DNA of 64,000 nt, taken from the NCBI GenBank assembly GCA_030077755.1, contig JAQJZZ010000019.1:1376501-1440500 (forward strand). Reading direction: 5' to 3'. Shown in pieces: positions 1-10,700 of the stretch. A program made the translations under genes and the position numbers. Position 1 is the first letter of the stretch. Every line of letters starts with the position of its first letter. This stretch comes from Filosporella fistucella. Taxonomy: Eukaryota > Ascomycota > Leotiomycetes > Helotiales. The notes under the pieces are model-generated. The model was given only the letters and a program-made list of their open reading frames with translations. It searched no databases and had not been told where the DNA came from.

Positions 1-39
1 CAACCCAAGAACCCAGCCCAAACTCCAAGACACCAGCCA

Positions 40-157
40 ACTCCCCTCTGAGACTTTTCAGACTGAAGTATAAAAGCCACACGACTCCCCTCTGAGACTT
101 TTCAGACTGAAGTATAAAAGCCACACGACTCCCCTCTGAGACCTTTCGGACAGGAGT
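40..157. repeat. 44-bp direct tandem repeat, about 2.6 copies
   Basis: A unit starting ctcccctctgagac recurs at 41, 85 and 129, a period of exactly 44 bp. The first two copies are identical where both are complete. The third diverges after about 16 bases and breaks off near 157. It lies downstream of the secreted-protein gene that ends at 231. No function can be read from it. Confidence 0.9.
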
Positions 158-230
158 TTCCTAGATATACACATTTACCGCCCGCCCTCCCACAATGTAT
201 ATTTGCTGATCCGGATTTTTGGATGTCTTT

Positions 231-1680
231 CTACTTCTCATTCTCGACTTGAGCTTCATCTGAGGTTTCAGCGTCGTTGGATTCGAATTCGGCGCTATTT
301 GAAGAGCGGCGACGGACAGCAGGATCCTGATAGTTTTTGTCATTGTGCTAGGTGATATTGTGAGTTTCATGACTTGTTTTGCTGATGTGAGGGTAACGTG
401 GGAGCAAGGTGAGAGGAAAGAGACAATAATACCTTCCGAACTGATTTGTAATAATTCTTCTCCCAATCCCAGTCTGGGAGTGAATCAATATCGAAAGGCG
501 GCCTAAGAACATCACTTGGCTTTATACCCATATTAGCATCTTTGATTCATATACACAAATGACATTGAAGATGAAGAAAACTCGAGCGCTGAAAATTTAC
601 CTTTCCCAATGTTTTTCCCACCCATTTCTCGAAGAAACCTGGGTCTATCTCGTTGCCGTCAGGTCTCCGAGCGCGCTTGTGGATGACGTTGAGGTCGTGA
701 AGTGTCAATTCAAAGTGCTCCATAGACCGGCGGGCGAGTGGATATCTAGAGGTGACATTTTCGCTGTCTGTAATATTTGTTGTCGAGTAGAGAGTGGACT
801 CGAGGAATTTGGAGAAAGGACATTTACGGGGGAATATTACGTCAACGATTAGCTTTATGCGCTGTTGAGAAAGTTAGTATTTAGAGTCAAAGTTTGTGGA
901 AGTGTGGCCTAATGACATGTTCCAGCTTTGCAGTATCTTCACCTGCGGTGGAGTTAAGACTAGTGTGCTCAGGGGTGAATACATCGCGGCGGCGAAGAGA
1001 GGTACTCTCATCCTTATACTCTTCTACAAATTCTGAGGTAGCGGGGACCCGGAAGTCAGAAGAGATCTTCATGGCGAGAATCAGTCATTTTTTCAAGAAC
1101 ATGTGTTGTACATGACGGGAGAGATAGACTTACATATACTTGATTTCTAGATAGAAATTCATCCCAGAATATCAGGTCAAGAGCTATCTGATTTTTTAAT
1201 GCAGACACTGCTTGAAATAACGCATTAATTGCAGTAAAGCTAAGGCCTTTGCGCTCAGTCGTATTGCTTGGACCAAGATTGTGGAGTGCACGCTTGAGGG
1301 AAACAACGGCAATTCTCACGCCGGGGCTCAAAGGGCCCGAGAATACCATATCGCTGATACCTGGAATGTAGAACTATCGTGGTTTTCGTTAACTTAGACT
1401 GCACTAGACAATGGGGTGACACCGACGGGGATGAAGGAATAATTACCAGTTCTTCAACTTCATAATCAACGACAGGGGCAGCGCCATCGATCTCAGTGGA
1501 ATTGTGGCCTTTGCTAACAGCAAGTGTGGCATTGAGACCAAGTTTTGCATTGAGACCTTTGAGCTGTGAAGAGATGGTGGAATTGATGTATCGATCGACA
1601 TCGACGTACACTGCTTTGAATGGAGCTGCTACCACAAGAGCAGCAGTGGCGAGAAGAGTGAAGGCGACTGGAGACTTCAT
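231..1680 (-). CDS. Secreted protein of unknown function, six exons, about 362 aa
   Basis: Exons on the minus strand are 1680-1447, 1373-1134, 1066-917, 861-601, 519-433 and 347-231. Every join is phase 0, and each intron has a branch-like CTRAY motif, for example a perfect TACTAAC before the acceptor at 862. The exon 3 donor (GTCATT at 916) is the weakest junction and could lie elsewhere. The product starts with a signal peptide (MKSPVAFTLLATAALVVAAP) and has many N-glycosylation sequons (NST, NAT, NIT, NVT) and several dibasic sites. No enzyme motif is visible. The C-terminus is acidic and polar. A TATA box with CCAAT lies about 105 bp upstream of the ATG. Reading the first exon straight through would add out-of-frame residues from intron 1, so the spliced model is preferred. 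It could be an effector-like or wall-associated protein, but nothing shows that directly. Confidence 0.72.
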
Positions 1681-1783
1681 GTTGGCCGCGATTTATATAA
1701 ATATAGGGGTGTCTGTGGCCGAATTGATTTTCGAACGGTTGGAATAGTTGAAGAAATAGAATGTGGGATGAAGGGGGAAGCCG

Positions 1784-1793
1784 TTTATATATA
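1784..1793 (-). promoter_or_regulatory. TATA box of the secreted-protein gene
   Basis: On the minus strand the bases read TATATATAAA, with CCAAT a few bases further upstream. This is about 105 bp before the ATG at 1680, a normal core-promoter distance for filamentous fungi. Confidence 0.5.
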
Positions 1794-1800
1794 GCCATTG

Positions 1801-2956
1801 GGAACAGCCGACCGAGTGGACTATTGGGGAGATAATGAGTCCATAAATTGACAGAAGTATGACGGAAGAGGGTAGTATTTCATACCACGGTAACTACGTG
1901 GTGGTTTACAACCGTGCAAAGAATTACTATGTGGTTGACTTGATATATTCTAGCGAAAACTATCGTAAGCTACACTTGAAACCTATTTTGTGACAATTCA
2001 AATAACAGGAATAAACCGTTCCGACGTTCTGGCTTTCATATAAAATGATATCATATCAAGGCGCGGACCGTTGATATGACGACAGCCAATTACCAGATAA
2101 TTTACGACTTCAGGTCAGTAGTGACTTCTAATATTATGTTCGGCACATGACAAAAAGTGAGAGATAACAATGATCTGATTTTATATCGAATCTGCGAAAC
2201 TTGGAGATGATTTGTGAAGGCTTGGGAGAAAATAGTAGAACTGGAAAAATCTACAACATGTTAAGGTTGCTCGAAATCGAAGGCAATTGTCAGATGAATT
2301 CATACACGTCAAAACCAACACTTGTCATCGACCAAAAAAGCTTAATGGAGACAGATCACTTAAATAGTGGGGATTAAATGATAGCGTTGTAAAGGGGAGC
2401 ATACTGGTTCACGTCAGACATTTGTCACTTGAAGCTAGCTAGAAGAATACCATCTAAACGGATGCCTGTCAAATCTGAACCTGGTATGAAAAGACTACTC
2501 GAGTCTGAAATGATGCAAGAGATATTAGAAGAATATTCAACGAAATATGACCGCGAAACTAAGCAGATGTAGCCTCACTAGAGAATCGCTTGCTAGTGTG
2601 GGTTTGGAAGCCCTTGACATAATTATGACATGCAAGGAATGAACGGAGACTTAGATGAATCACGCAGTATTAAATATGAGTCAAAACTTGATAAACAGTG
2701 AAAGTAGAAGATCAGCTGAGATAGCCAAACCTCGCTGGGCAGTCGTCGGTGCAGAGTTGGCTCTCGATCTTGAAATAAAGAAAGGTGGGTTTGACAGTAT
2801 CACCCAGAGCCGCATCATCTCCCCCATTCTTGAGTCCATGGGCGGCTGAGGCAGGGTAAGCTGACTGCTAAAAATTCAAAATCGGGAATCTCCGTGAAGA
2901 CAATATGACATTAGTAATTTTCAAAAATCAAACCGTCGATAATCATTATACTACAA
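1801..2956. other. Intergenic, no gene seen
   Basis: About 1.15 kb upstream of the secreted-protein gene and downstream of the PhzF-like gene. It is moderately AT-rich with only short chance reading frames. I see no repeat or RNA gene. Confidence 0.6.
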
Positions 2957-3925
2957 TCAAACAAAGATACTCCCCTCCATAATCTTTACCGCCGCTCCAC
3001 CAAGCACAACCCTCTTCACCACTCCCTCCTCACCATCCACCAGAACCTTCGTCAATATCTCACTAGCCCTCCCCATATCCACGCCCTGCGAGATCTGAAA
3101 ACTAATCTCTGTCTCTTTCCCACTTCCCTCCGCTTTCTCCTTAACAATATTCAAAGCCAACCAAGCACTCAAAGCACTAGCCGCGCTCCCCGTAGCAGGA
3201 TCTTCTAATTTCCCGCCTTGAGCGAAAAATCTGGTACTTATTTTCACCTTCTCTTCCCCTTCACCAGCACCAGTGCGGACAAAATAATACGTCCCGCAAA
3301 AAGCATTAGGGTAGTATCTCTCATCTAGTTTCCCGACTAGAAACTCAGAAGCTAAAGAGCCGGATGCTTGAGATAGAGCAGCGAGGGAAGGAAGTTCAAT
3401 TAAAGCGAACGTCATGCCCTTGACGATGGAGAAGAATGGTATCCCAGATTGTGGGAGATATGTTGCGAGATGGGCGGGGAGACCATGTTCTAGAGCTAGA
3501 GAAGAGGAGAGAGTATATGGGTGGAGAAAAGTATCGTGTGCGATTTCTGCATAAACCTTTTGATCTTGTTCCGAGAAGGAATATGGAATCGGTCCTGCTT
3601 TGGTGATAACTTTCCTTCCTCCTTCTCCTTCTCTACCTGTCTCGACTTGTAACGTAGATAAGTACCACGCTGCTCCAATAGTCGGATGACCCGCAAAAGG
3701 TAATTCCGCATCCGTCATGAAAATATCGATTTTATTTTCGGGTTTTGCTTCATTTGCGGTGTGGATAAAGACCGTCTCTGAGTAGTTGAATTCCCGCGCG
3801 ATAATTTGTTTTTGTTCCTGTGTTAGGGTTGTAGGTGTGGGGAGGAGAACGACGGCTAGTGGGTTGCCGGCGTATGGAGTGGAGGTGAAGACGTCGAGGG
3901 TGAGGTAAGAGATTTTGAGAGGCAT
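2957..3925 (-). CDS. PhzF-family isomerase/epimerase-like protein, 322 aa
   Basis: A single uninterrupted exon encodes 322 aa, the usual length of the PhzF (phenazine biosynthesis-like) fold, a two-domain diaminopimelate-epimerase-like protein. The N-terminus has the family signature (LDVFTSTPYAGNPLAVV), the putative catalytic Glu is E50 in NYSETVFI, followed by an ELPFAGHPTIG motif near residue 77 and a DPATGSAASALSAW motif in the second domain. No signal peptide or membrane segment is visible, so it is probably cytosolic. Fungal members are generally uncharacterised, and the family name does not imply phenazine synthesis. No biosynthetic neighbours occur here. The family call is firm; substrate unknown. 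Confidence 0.93.
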   Translation of the reverse strand: MPLKISYLTLDVFTSTPYAGNPLAVVLLPTPTTLTQEQKQIIAREFNYSETVFIHTANEAKPENKIDIFMTDAELPFAGHPTIGAAWYLSTLQVETGREGEGGRKVITKAGPIPYSFSEQDQKVYAEIAHDTFLHPYTLSSSLALEHGLPAHLATYLPQSGIPFFSIVKGMTFALIELPSLAALSQASGSLASEFLVGKLDERYYPNAFCGTYYFVRTGAGEGEEKVKISTRFFAQGGKLEDPATGSAASALSAWLALNIVKEKAEGSGKETEISFQISQGVDMGRASEILTKVLVDGEEGVVKRVVLGGAAVKIMEGSIFV

Positions 3926-5640
3926 TTTGATATTGATGTTTTTAAAACGGAGGGGAAAAGGAAAATGTTAGATTTGGAAGAATAAATCTGAGCCCAGATG
4001 ATTTATTTGAATGGGTCTGGATTTGTAAGTGGAGTATGTCGTGAAAATAAGAGTCATTGGAAAGGCGCTATGCCAAGACCCGGAATTGCTCCGATTCCCG
4101 AATTACTTACAAAGGGGGTCAGGCACGTGATACTGTCTACTCTGTCTGGAACAGATTTGAGAACGAGGATCGGGATATGTTTAAGTTTGTTTTATAAGCT
4201 AACATTGAGCCTTATGTCTGCCAGCTTTATGCTCATTCAACCTCTATTTTGCTAAATTGCAATATTTCCCTACTCGAGAAGCAAGTTTCCCCTTTGAAGA
4301 ACCAAAGTACCTCTGTCTCTCTCCTAATATCTTGAAAGCTTGCTACTATAGCCCAAGGCCCTAGTAATTAGATACATACCTACACTACACCGCGACTCAG
4401 GAGGTTCTTGAAATAGGCGTGACAGCGTCTATACAATTAATATAGTCTAAATCAAAAGTCCGGGTTTGGCAAAGCCTAAAGGAAAGCAAAAGCCCGCTAC
4501 GGAGAGGGAGGGCTAAATATAATACTAGATTAACCCAATCTTTGGCCTTATACTATGTAAGCTACTATAATTCCTCCAACTGGAAACTCACTTCAAATAT
4601 GCTTCAAGGTTAGTGATATCCAAGCGATGTAGCAGTTGGAGATAAGAGGACCATCATAGTCATAAAGTCTACGCCTTTAACCTCTACATCGTTAAACTTC
4701 TCTTCTTAAAAATATAATTCCCCATCCCATCTCAATCCTCCTTACTAGTCCTTACCTTCTCGTTATTGAGGACAAGTTTTATCGCAGGGTTTGTATCTAG
4801 GATCTGGAAAGCTGAGTATTCAAGTATTGTTAGGTTGGGATAAGTAGCAGGAAAATAAGTACGAAATCTAGGTGATATCAAGGCTTAGGGAAGATTTGTC
4901 TTTACTCTTTTAGCTCGCCACCTTGGGATAGTTTCTGAAGTATCTTAGATTATTTCACCTGCCTGAAATCTTGTCAATGCCTATGATGTGAGATATTGCG
5001 ATGAATCAATTTAATGACATTTCTCAACTTATTCCACATTTAAGATGTTGAAGTTGAGATTGTGATAGTTAAGGTTTTTTAGGGTGGGATTGGCGTTGTA
5101 TTATAAGACCTATTGCTCAGGTACTTTTTGAACAATTGACACTTTTACTTCTACTTGCAAAGGGTTGTTTGGACTCCCCGTTCTATTCCTTTATCTGGGG
5201 GTCAGGCATAAAGGTATCCATAGATGCGCGGAGGGGTTGCAGAGGTAATATAGACGTCGGTAAGCAGCTGATGAGTCTGGGGATAACGGGTTGAACTAAA
5301 TTCCGGGGATAAAATCTTTTCAATTTCTTAATTTTTATATACACATTCCGCATTCTTATAATTTTGGTTAATATATGCAAAGAAATCAGGAGGCGATCAA
5401 CCTTTAAAGAAACTGTGCGTATGCTACATTGGGGATTAGACATTTCTTATAAGCAGGAATTGGGTTGGCAAGGGACTTCTTGCGTCAGATAGCGTGCATC
5501 TTGAGTACCAATCCAAAATTGGGTTTTGTCGCGAGTACCAAGGCTATGTAATAGTGCGCTGTATGTTTTTCGCCAAAATTGAGAGAGCGAAAGGCGTGGT
5601 TTGAAGTGCAGTACTAAGTATTTGGATTTATAACTATGGA
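3926..5640. other. Intergenic, no gene supported
   Basis: About 1.7 kb with only short reading frames on both strands that lack coding character. It includes AT-rich patches but no clear repeat. No RNA gene was recognised. Confidence 0.55.
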
Positions 5641-5768
5641 TTTATGTATAAAGCTCGCCAGAACGATCTCGAAGCTAAACAAGTACTTTCAATCTGTACA
5701 AGCAATCAAGCCTCACCATCAGGTCTAATCACCCAAGTCCACTATGTACAAGAATCACCTGAAGACGA

Positions 5769-6242
5769 TCAACAAGACCAAGAAGAACTAGAAGTGTTAG
5801 TGTACGTCAGGGGAGGAGGGGCAATGACTTTCATTTTTCCCCGCGATGGGGAGCTTGCGTGTTCGGAGGCCCGCAGGTATATTCGAAGTCCTACCTGCCA
5901 CAAAGTGTTAGCACACATAAGAGGGGGACTTACCTTTGTCGAAGTCCAAAGAACTCCGAGCAAGTTGTAGTGACTCTATGAGACCTGGAACAATGTCAGC
6001 AAGTAACGGCACCAAGGATGGAAGGACTTACACTATAGTTGAAAAAAATGAGCTTGCGTCTTTGAAGGCCCGCAGGTCTATTCGAATGAGCCTAGCTATC
6101 ACAGAAGTCAGCAAACAAAAGGGCGACCTACCTCTTCGAAGTCTAGAAGAGCTTCGAAACAAGTGAGAAGCACTTGTAAGCTGCAGTGACTCCAACGGCC
6201 CTGGACAATGTTAGCTAATTAAAGTACAAAGTAGCAAAGGAC
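5769..6242 (-). repeat. Duplicated 199-bp unit with splice-site-like signals
   Basis: The unit beginning gagcttgcgt on the plus strand recurs at 5851 and 6050. On the minus strand each copy holds two exon-like blocks bounded by GTAAGTCC or GTAGGTCG donors, TGCTAAC or TGCTGAC branch sites and CAG/TAG acceptors. One block translates to a conserved peptide in both copies (LIRIDLRAFKDASS against GLRIYLRASEHASS). The upstream Ser/Pro-rich frame also ends in a GTGTAAGTCC donor at 6242. The exons therefore look like duplicated 3' exons of that gene, but not all phases can be joined, so I leave them outside the CDS. Confidence 0.6.
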
Positions 6243-7799
6243 TTACACCGCAGATTGATAAATGTAAACGGGCCAAGATGGTGGAACCGAGGACGAATCT
6301 TCGGACTCCAAATCATCTGGCCAGGAGCCTGGAATGTGCAGGGTCTCCTGTGTTGAGGGGGAGGGGGCAAGGGACCTATCCTGTTCACAATTAGCTAAAG
6401 ATGGAGTAACTGTCTCACTAGAGACAGAAACCTCATCAACAAAAGAAGAAGCAAAAGACAAAAGGGAATCGTTTGGTAAAGCAGGAAGGGGAGAAGAAAT
6501 GGAAGAGATAGAAACTTCCTCTGCCACTTTGGCAAGAGGAGAGGGGAAAAAAGAAATGGAAACTTCCTCTGCCACTTCGGCATGAGGAGAGGGAATGGAA
6601 GGAACTGAAACTTCCTCTGCCACTTCGGCGAGAGGATATGGGATAGAAGAAATGGAAACTTCCCTTGAAACTTCAGGGATGGTGGAAAAGGAAGAAGAAG
6701 AAGAGCAAGAAGCAAAACGCGAAGGAACACGCTTAGGGACAAAAGGAGATGGGGGAGGGGGGGCAGACAAATGAAAGAAATAGGAAAGGGTCCGGGATTT
6801 GTCGCGTTTGGAGAATGGTTGGGGGTGGGGTTGGGTTGTCGCAATGGGTGTTGTCGCAATGGGGGTTGTCGCAATGGGAGTTGTCGCGATGGGGGATTGG
6901 GATGGGGTCACAGATGGGGTCACAGGATATAAGGCAGAAGAAATGCTACTCCAGCTTGGAGTAGCTGGGGAAGGGGAAGAGGAAGAACAACGCGAACAAG
7001 CAAAAGAAGGATTAAAATCAAAACAAATGCAAGGGGAAGCAATAGCAGGCAAATGGGAGGAATTGGAATCTTCCACTGTGGAACTGTCCAAGTAGGAAGT
7101 AGATGAATGGGAGTCGTACTCCGTGATACTACACGTAGAATCGTTCTCCGCTGCGCGATCACACTTGGAACAGTCGCATGATTCATCTGCACGAACTGCG
7201 TGCTGGAGTTGAAGTAATGGATCCTTGATCCCATCCAACAAAGCTCCAAGGGAAAGGGAAGAAGAAGAAGCAGCAGACGCAGAAACAGAAGGAGAGGGGA
7301 TAGGGGAAGGGGAGGGGGAGGGGGAAGAATAAAATGGATCAGTAAATGATGTACATGGCTTGACAATAGATGGTAGGGAAGGGGAAGAAAGGGAGGGGGA
7401 GGGGGAGGGGGAAGTAGAAGGATAAAATGGATCACTATATGTTGTACATGCCATGACAATAGATGGTAGGGAAGGAGGAGTAAGAATGGTTTTTTTTTGG
7501 GTTTTTGTATTTTCAAGTTTTTTTGGGGTTTTGTAATTTTGGGGTGTCTGTAGACTGGTTAGATGGGAGGGACTTGCCTGGGATACTACTCCGCCCACCG
7601 AAGCAGGCAGAGGGATCCAAGGGGAGGGAGTCCGAGAGGAGGTTGGATGGCGAGGAGGGTAGAGGGAGGAGGAGGTGTGGGACATGAACCCACGACGCAC
7701 ACGTAGTCGTACGATACGTGGCGCCGAAGTATGAGAAGTATTCAGCTGGGCCCCAGGAGCACCCAGCTGAGAAGATATGTAACGCTGAGAGCGAGACAT
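6243..7799 (-). CDS. Ser/Pro-rich low-complexity protein, at least 518 aa, hypothetical
   Basis: An open frame without interruption runs from the ATG at 7799 to a stop at 6243. The frame stays open further upstream, but the ATG at 7799 (MSRSQRYISSQLG) sits where composition changes, so I prefer it. The product is dominated by Ser, Pro and Thr. It contains a near-duplicate block with a C-T-x-(Y/F)-x-DPFY core, a Cys-rich patch (CDCSKCD and later CSRC), four IATTP repeats, and three or four copies of a PLAEVAEEVSISS-like repeat near the C-terminus. The stop overlaps a good splice donor (GTGTAAGTCC), so the true C-terminus may come from the duplicated exons downstream. No known domain, signal peptide or membrane segment is recognised. 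It is probably a disordered, fast-evolving protein. Confidence 0.5.
   Translation of the reverse strand: MSRSQRYISSQLGAPGAQLNTSHTSAPRIVRLRVRRGFMSHTSSSLYPPRHPTSSRTPSPWIPLPASVGGVVSQASPSHLTSLQTPQNYKTPKKLENTKTQKKTILTPPSLPSIVMACTTYSDPFYPSTSPSPSPSLSSPSLPSIVKPCTSFTDPFYSSPSPSPSPIPSPSVSASAASSSSLSLGALLDGIKDPLLQLQHAVRADESCDCSKCDRAAENDSTCSITEYDSHSSTSYLDSSTVEDSNSSHLPAIASPCICFDFNPSFACSRCSSSSPSPATPSWSSISSALYPVTPSVTPSQSPIATTPIATTPIATTPIATTQPHPQPFSKRDKSRTLSYFFHLSAPPPPSPFVPKRVPSRFASCSSSSSFSTIPEVSREVSISSIPYPLAEVAEEVSVPSIPSPHAEVAEEVSISFFPSPLAKVAEEVSISSISSPLPALPNDSLLSFASSFVDEVSVSSETVTPSLANCEQDRSLAPSPSTQETLHIPGSWPDDLESEDSSSVPPSWPVYIYQSAV
6836..6895 (-). repeat. 15-bp tandem repeat (IATTP) x4
   Basis: Four copies of a 15-bp unit (ttgtcgcaatgggtg and variants) lie in frame inside the Ser/Pro-rich gene and encode IATTP repeats on the minus strand. 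This is a length-variable coding minisatellite. Confidence 0.85.
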
Positions 7800-10700
7800 T
7801 GAGAATGTGGGAGGAGAGAAGTTGTAGAAAGAAGAAGAAAACGCGACGCGACGAGAATTTGGGAGTTTAAGTACTAGATGGCTGGCGTGACGCGCTAAGC
7901 TTAGTGAGAGTAGTATTGTTTTGATGAAGTAATGATTGTAGAATATCGCGTGTTGAATGGCTGATTTCGTATCAAAGTTTTCGTTTGATGTTGTATCCGG
8001 AGGTTGTTGAAAGGGCAGGAACCGAAAAGGAAGGGACAGTGGGTAGCGACGCGGAGTGAACCTCATCAGAATATTGGAAGATAAGGGAGCGCAAAAGAAG
8101 AGGTTGACGAGATGTCTGGAGAGTTGTAGATGGCAGAGATGAGCTACTGATAGTAGAGAACTGATAGTTGAATAGAGTTTGATATCTTGAACCGTCGGTG
8201 AGAGCCCGGAGCAAACTCAGACGGTTGTTGGAGCAATAAACCGTGACGCCTTGGAAGGAACCTCTGGACCGTTGCTGTTCCAATATGTAGTTGAATGGAG
8301 CATTCGGGGCAATAGCAGTTGTAATGACTTGACCTCCATCGTTGTTGTGGTCTTCATACCACTATTCCATCCTGTGAACCCAGAATCCGCAGAACACAGC
8401 ACGCGAATACTCTCCCGTACTCTGCCGCCCCGAAAAGAGGTTACCGACTCATGTACAACGGACAGGTCTCATTCTACTGAAGGTCACCGAATTTCCCAAA
8501 AGATGCGACGAAAGACCATGGCACAGGTCAAGAGACACCGTCGAGAGAGAACGGCAGCCAGCAGTAATACCCGATTCAGTCCTGCCACCCAATTGATCCG
8601 AAAGAACCATTCTTCTCCGAATCTGCCTACCCATTGCGAGATACATCATTAAATGGCATGGCCATTATGGAGATGGCAAGTGGGGATCAAGAATGGCTTG
8701 TCGCGATCGGCTGCAACATCCATGGCACCATGACTCAAGACAACCTTCAATCATTCAGCAATGTCTAATCATTTGCAAATATTCTTGGCCATCGCGAGAT
8801 AGTTTACCACTGAGTCCCCAGGCGATCATGGAGAGGGCAGGTTGGAAAAAAAAAAAAAAAGACTTGTGGCGATAGGTAGCCGGCATGCATACTACCACAA
8901 CCCAAGACGATCCTCGGCCACCCAGGAAGATCTACGGAGTGCCATACCGTTACGCAATACGTCTTATACGTCTTTGTATCAACAGCGAAGAAGAAGCCCA
9001 GCGCCCTTGTTAAAGCAGCATACCAGATCGAGTGTTGATAGCGTACTCATCTTGATAGAGAGTCGGTGTGGCTTTGCCCTGTGGCTGATGCCTAGACACG
9101 TAGAGGATACTGAAGGTAGCAGTTCTTGCTTACAGAATAGAGATAATGGAGTCGGCGATACTGGGAGGGCGATAAATTCATTAGCAAGAGGCGACATTGA
9201 CGGATTTGCCAAATCGCAAGGCGAAGCGTGGCAGCGGCCCAATACGATCCCAGCAAAGAGTAATAACAGCAAGTCGCCGCCTCATACGAGACAAGTCGCT
9301 CGCAAGGCCCATACAGAGCTCAAAGAGGATGTTTCGAATTCGGGGAGGTTTTCGCAAGAGGTGACTTGTGGTGGGAAAAAATAACTCAATCCACCACCAG
9401 CAATTCAGTACAATCTGTTGATACGCCTTCACTTCTTCAAGACGTGCCCACATAGTCTGTCACTGCAAAGCCAAATAATTCCCACTTCGAGGTGTCCACA
9501 GCATTGCATCCTGTGGGGAGATATTTGTTACAGACTACATGGCCATCCGGGAAAGCTTTGGGCGATGGTGGATGTTTGGGTACACTGAATAAAGGTTGAA
9601 GATAACCGTGTTCGGTCGCAGATTGAAGACTGAGGAGGGAGATGGATACTCGTTGGAAGTCCATATGCGAGAGGTTGGCGGTAATGCAGTCGTGGAGTCG
9701 AGGTAAAGCGCGGGTGTAAACAATGAATTTGCTGGAAGAAACGAGTATGCCTGCGCCCACTGTGGACAACGTCCAATCTGGCTGTGTATATCGAGTTGTG
9801 AGCATGTAGATGATCGAAGGATGCCTTCCCCTATGTCTCGAATTGGCCGTCGATGCATATCCACACATCTCGACTCTCATCCAATGTACTTCTTCTCGAG
9901 GACCACCAAAGATTCTTCACATGTTGAAATTCCCTCGTTCGATCTAGTTGGAGAGTCATCGTCTATATGACAGTAAGTACAATTTCTCCCTCACTGCCAA
10001 AAAAAAAAACAGACTAACCAGATTTTCAGTTCTAATTCTGCCCTCCTCCTCCTCCCGACCCCCCGGAAAATAACCCGAGGGAATTTTGACCCACCAAGCG
10101 CGGTTTGATATGTTTTTGCCTCTCGAAACAATTCTCTCCCCCCCTCTTTTAGGAGCGCATTCGTGAGGGACGCATCCATGGGGAATTTTGGGCGACAAAT
10201 AGCAAAAGTGACTTCTCTTCGGCCAAAACCGATTGCAACATACCTGAGAAAATCACTGAATATATGTCTACAGTGGTGTGACAGGACCGCAGCTGTTTAT
10301 ATTTGAAGGGGCAAAGGAGGATGAAAGTGGATCAAGATATGGTTTGGGGCAGGCTGACAGAAAGGTTTCGCATAAGGCGAATCATAGGCTAGGGCGCACA
10401 ATAGCTGAATTGAAGATGCCCACAAACCCAGGTCCTCTAAGATCGATCGCGAGCGGTAAGCCAAGGCAAAAGAATTGAGCGTTTTGCTGTTATCCTCGAG
10501 GTCAGCCAGCTGCTAGACTCTGGGTGAGCGAGCTTTCATGGCTGGCGAGATCGATTTACAACGATGACAGGGGATTTGATTGGCATCACCGTAATCGCTT
10601 TCATTTGGCCGCGTGTATCTTAGAATCTAACTCATAGAAAGGTACAGAGGGAGAAGGTAAACACGCGGGAACAGAATCCAGGGGCATTTGCGGAAAAAAA

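Noticed and set aside
7800..8066. N-terminal extension of the Ser/Pro-rich protein to an ATG at 8066
   Set aside because: The extra 89 residues differ in composition and look like 5' leader; the ATG at 7799 is the better start.
8979..9272. Minus-strand frame beginning with a signal-peptide-like MLLLLFAGIVLGRCHA
   Set aside because: The remainder lacks coding character and no upstream or downstream exon fits; a hydrophobic start alone is not enough.
8842..9384. Plus-strand 180-codon frame after a poly-A run
   Set aside because: Composition is not protein-like, starts in a homopolymer (KKKK) and overlaps an equally open minus-strand frame; no domain.
9437..9880. Minus-strand 147-codon frame with a weak cytochrome P450-like stretch
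   Set aside because: No ExxR or heme-Cys motif appears in the expected places, and all three minus-strand frames are open over much of the region.
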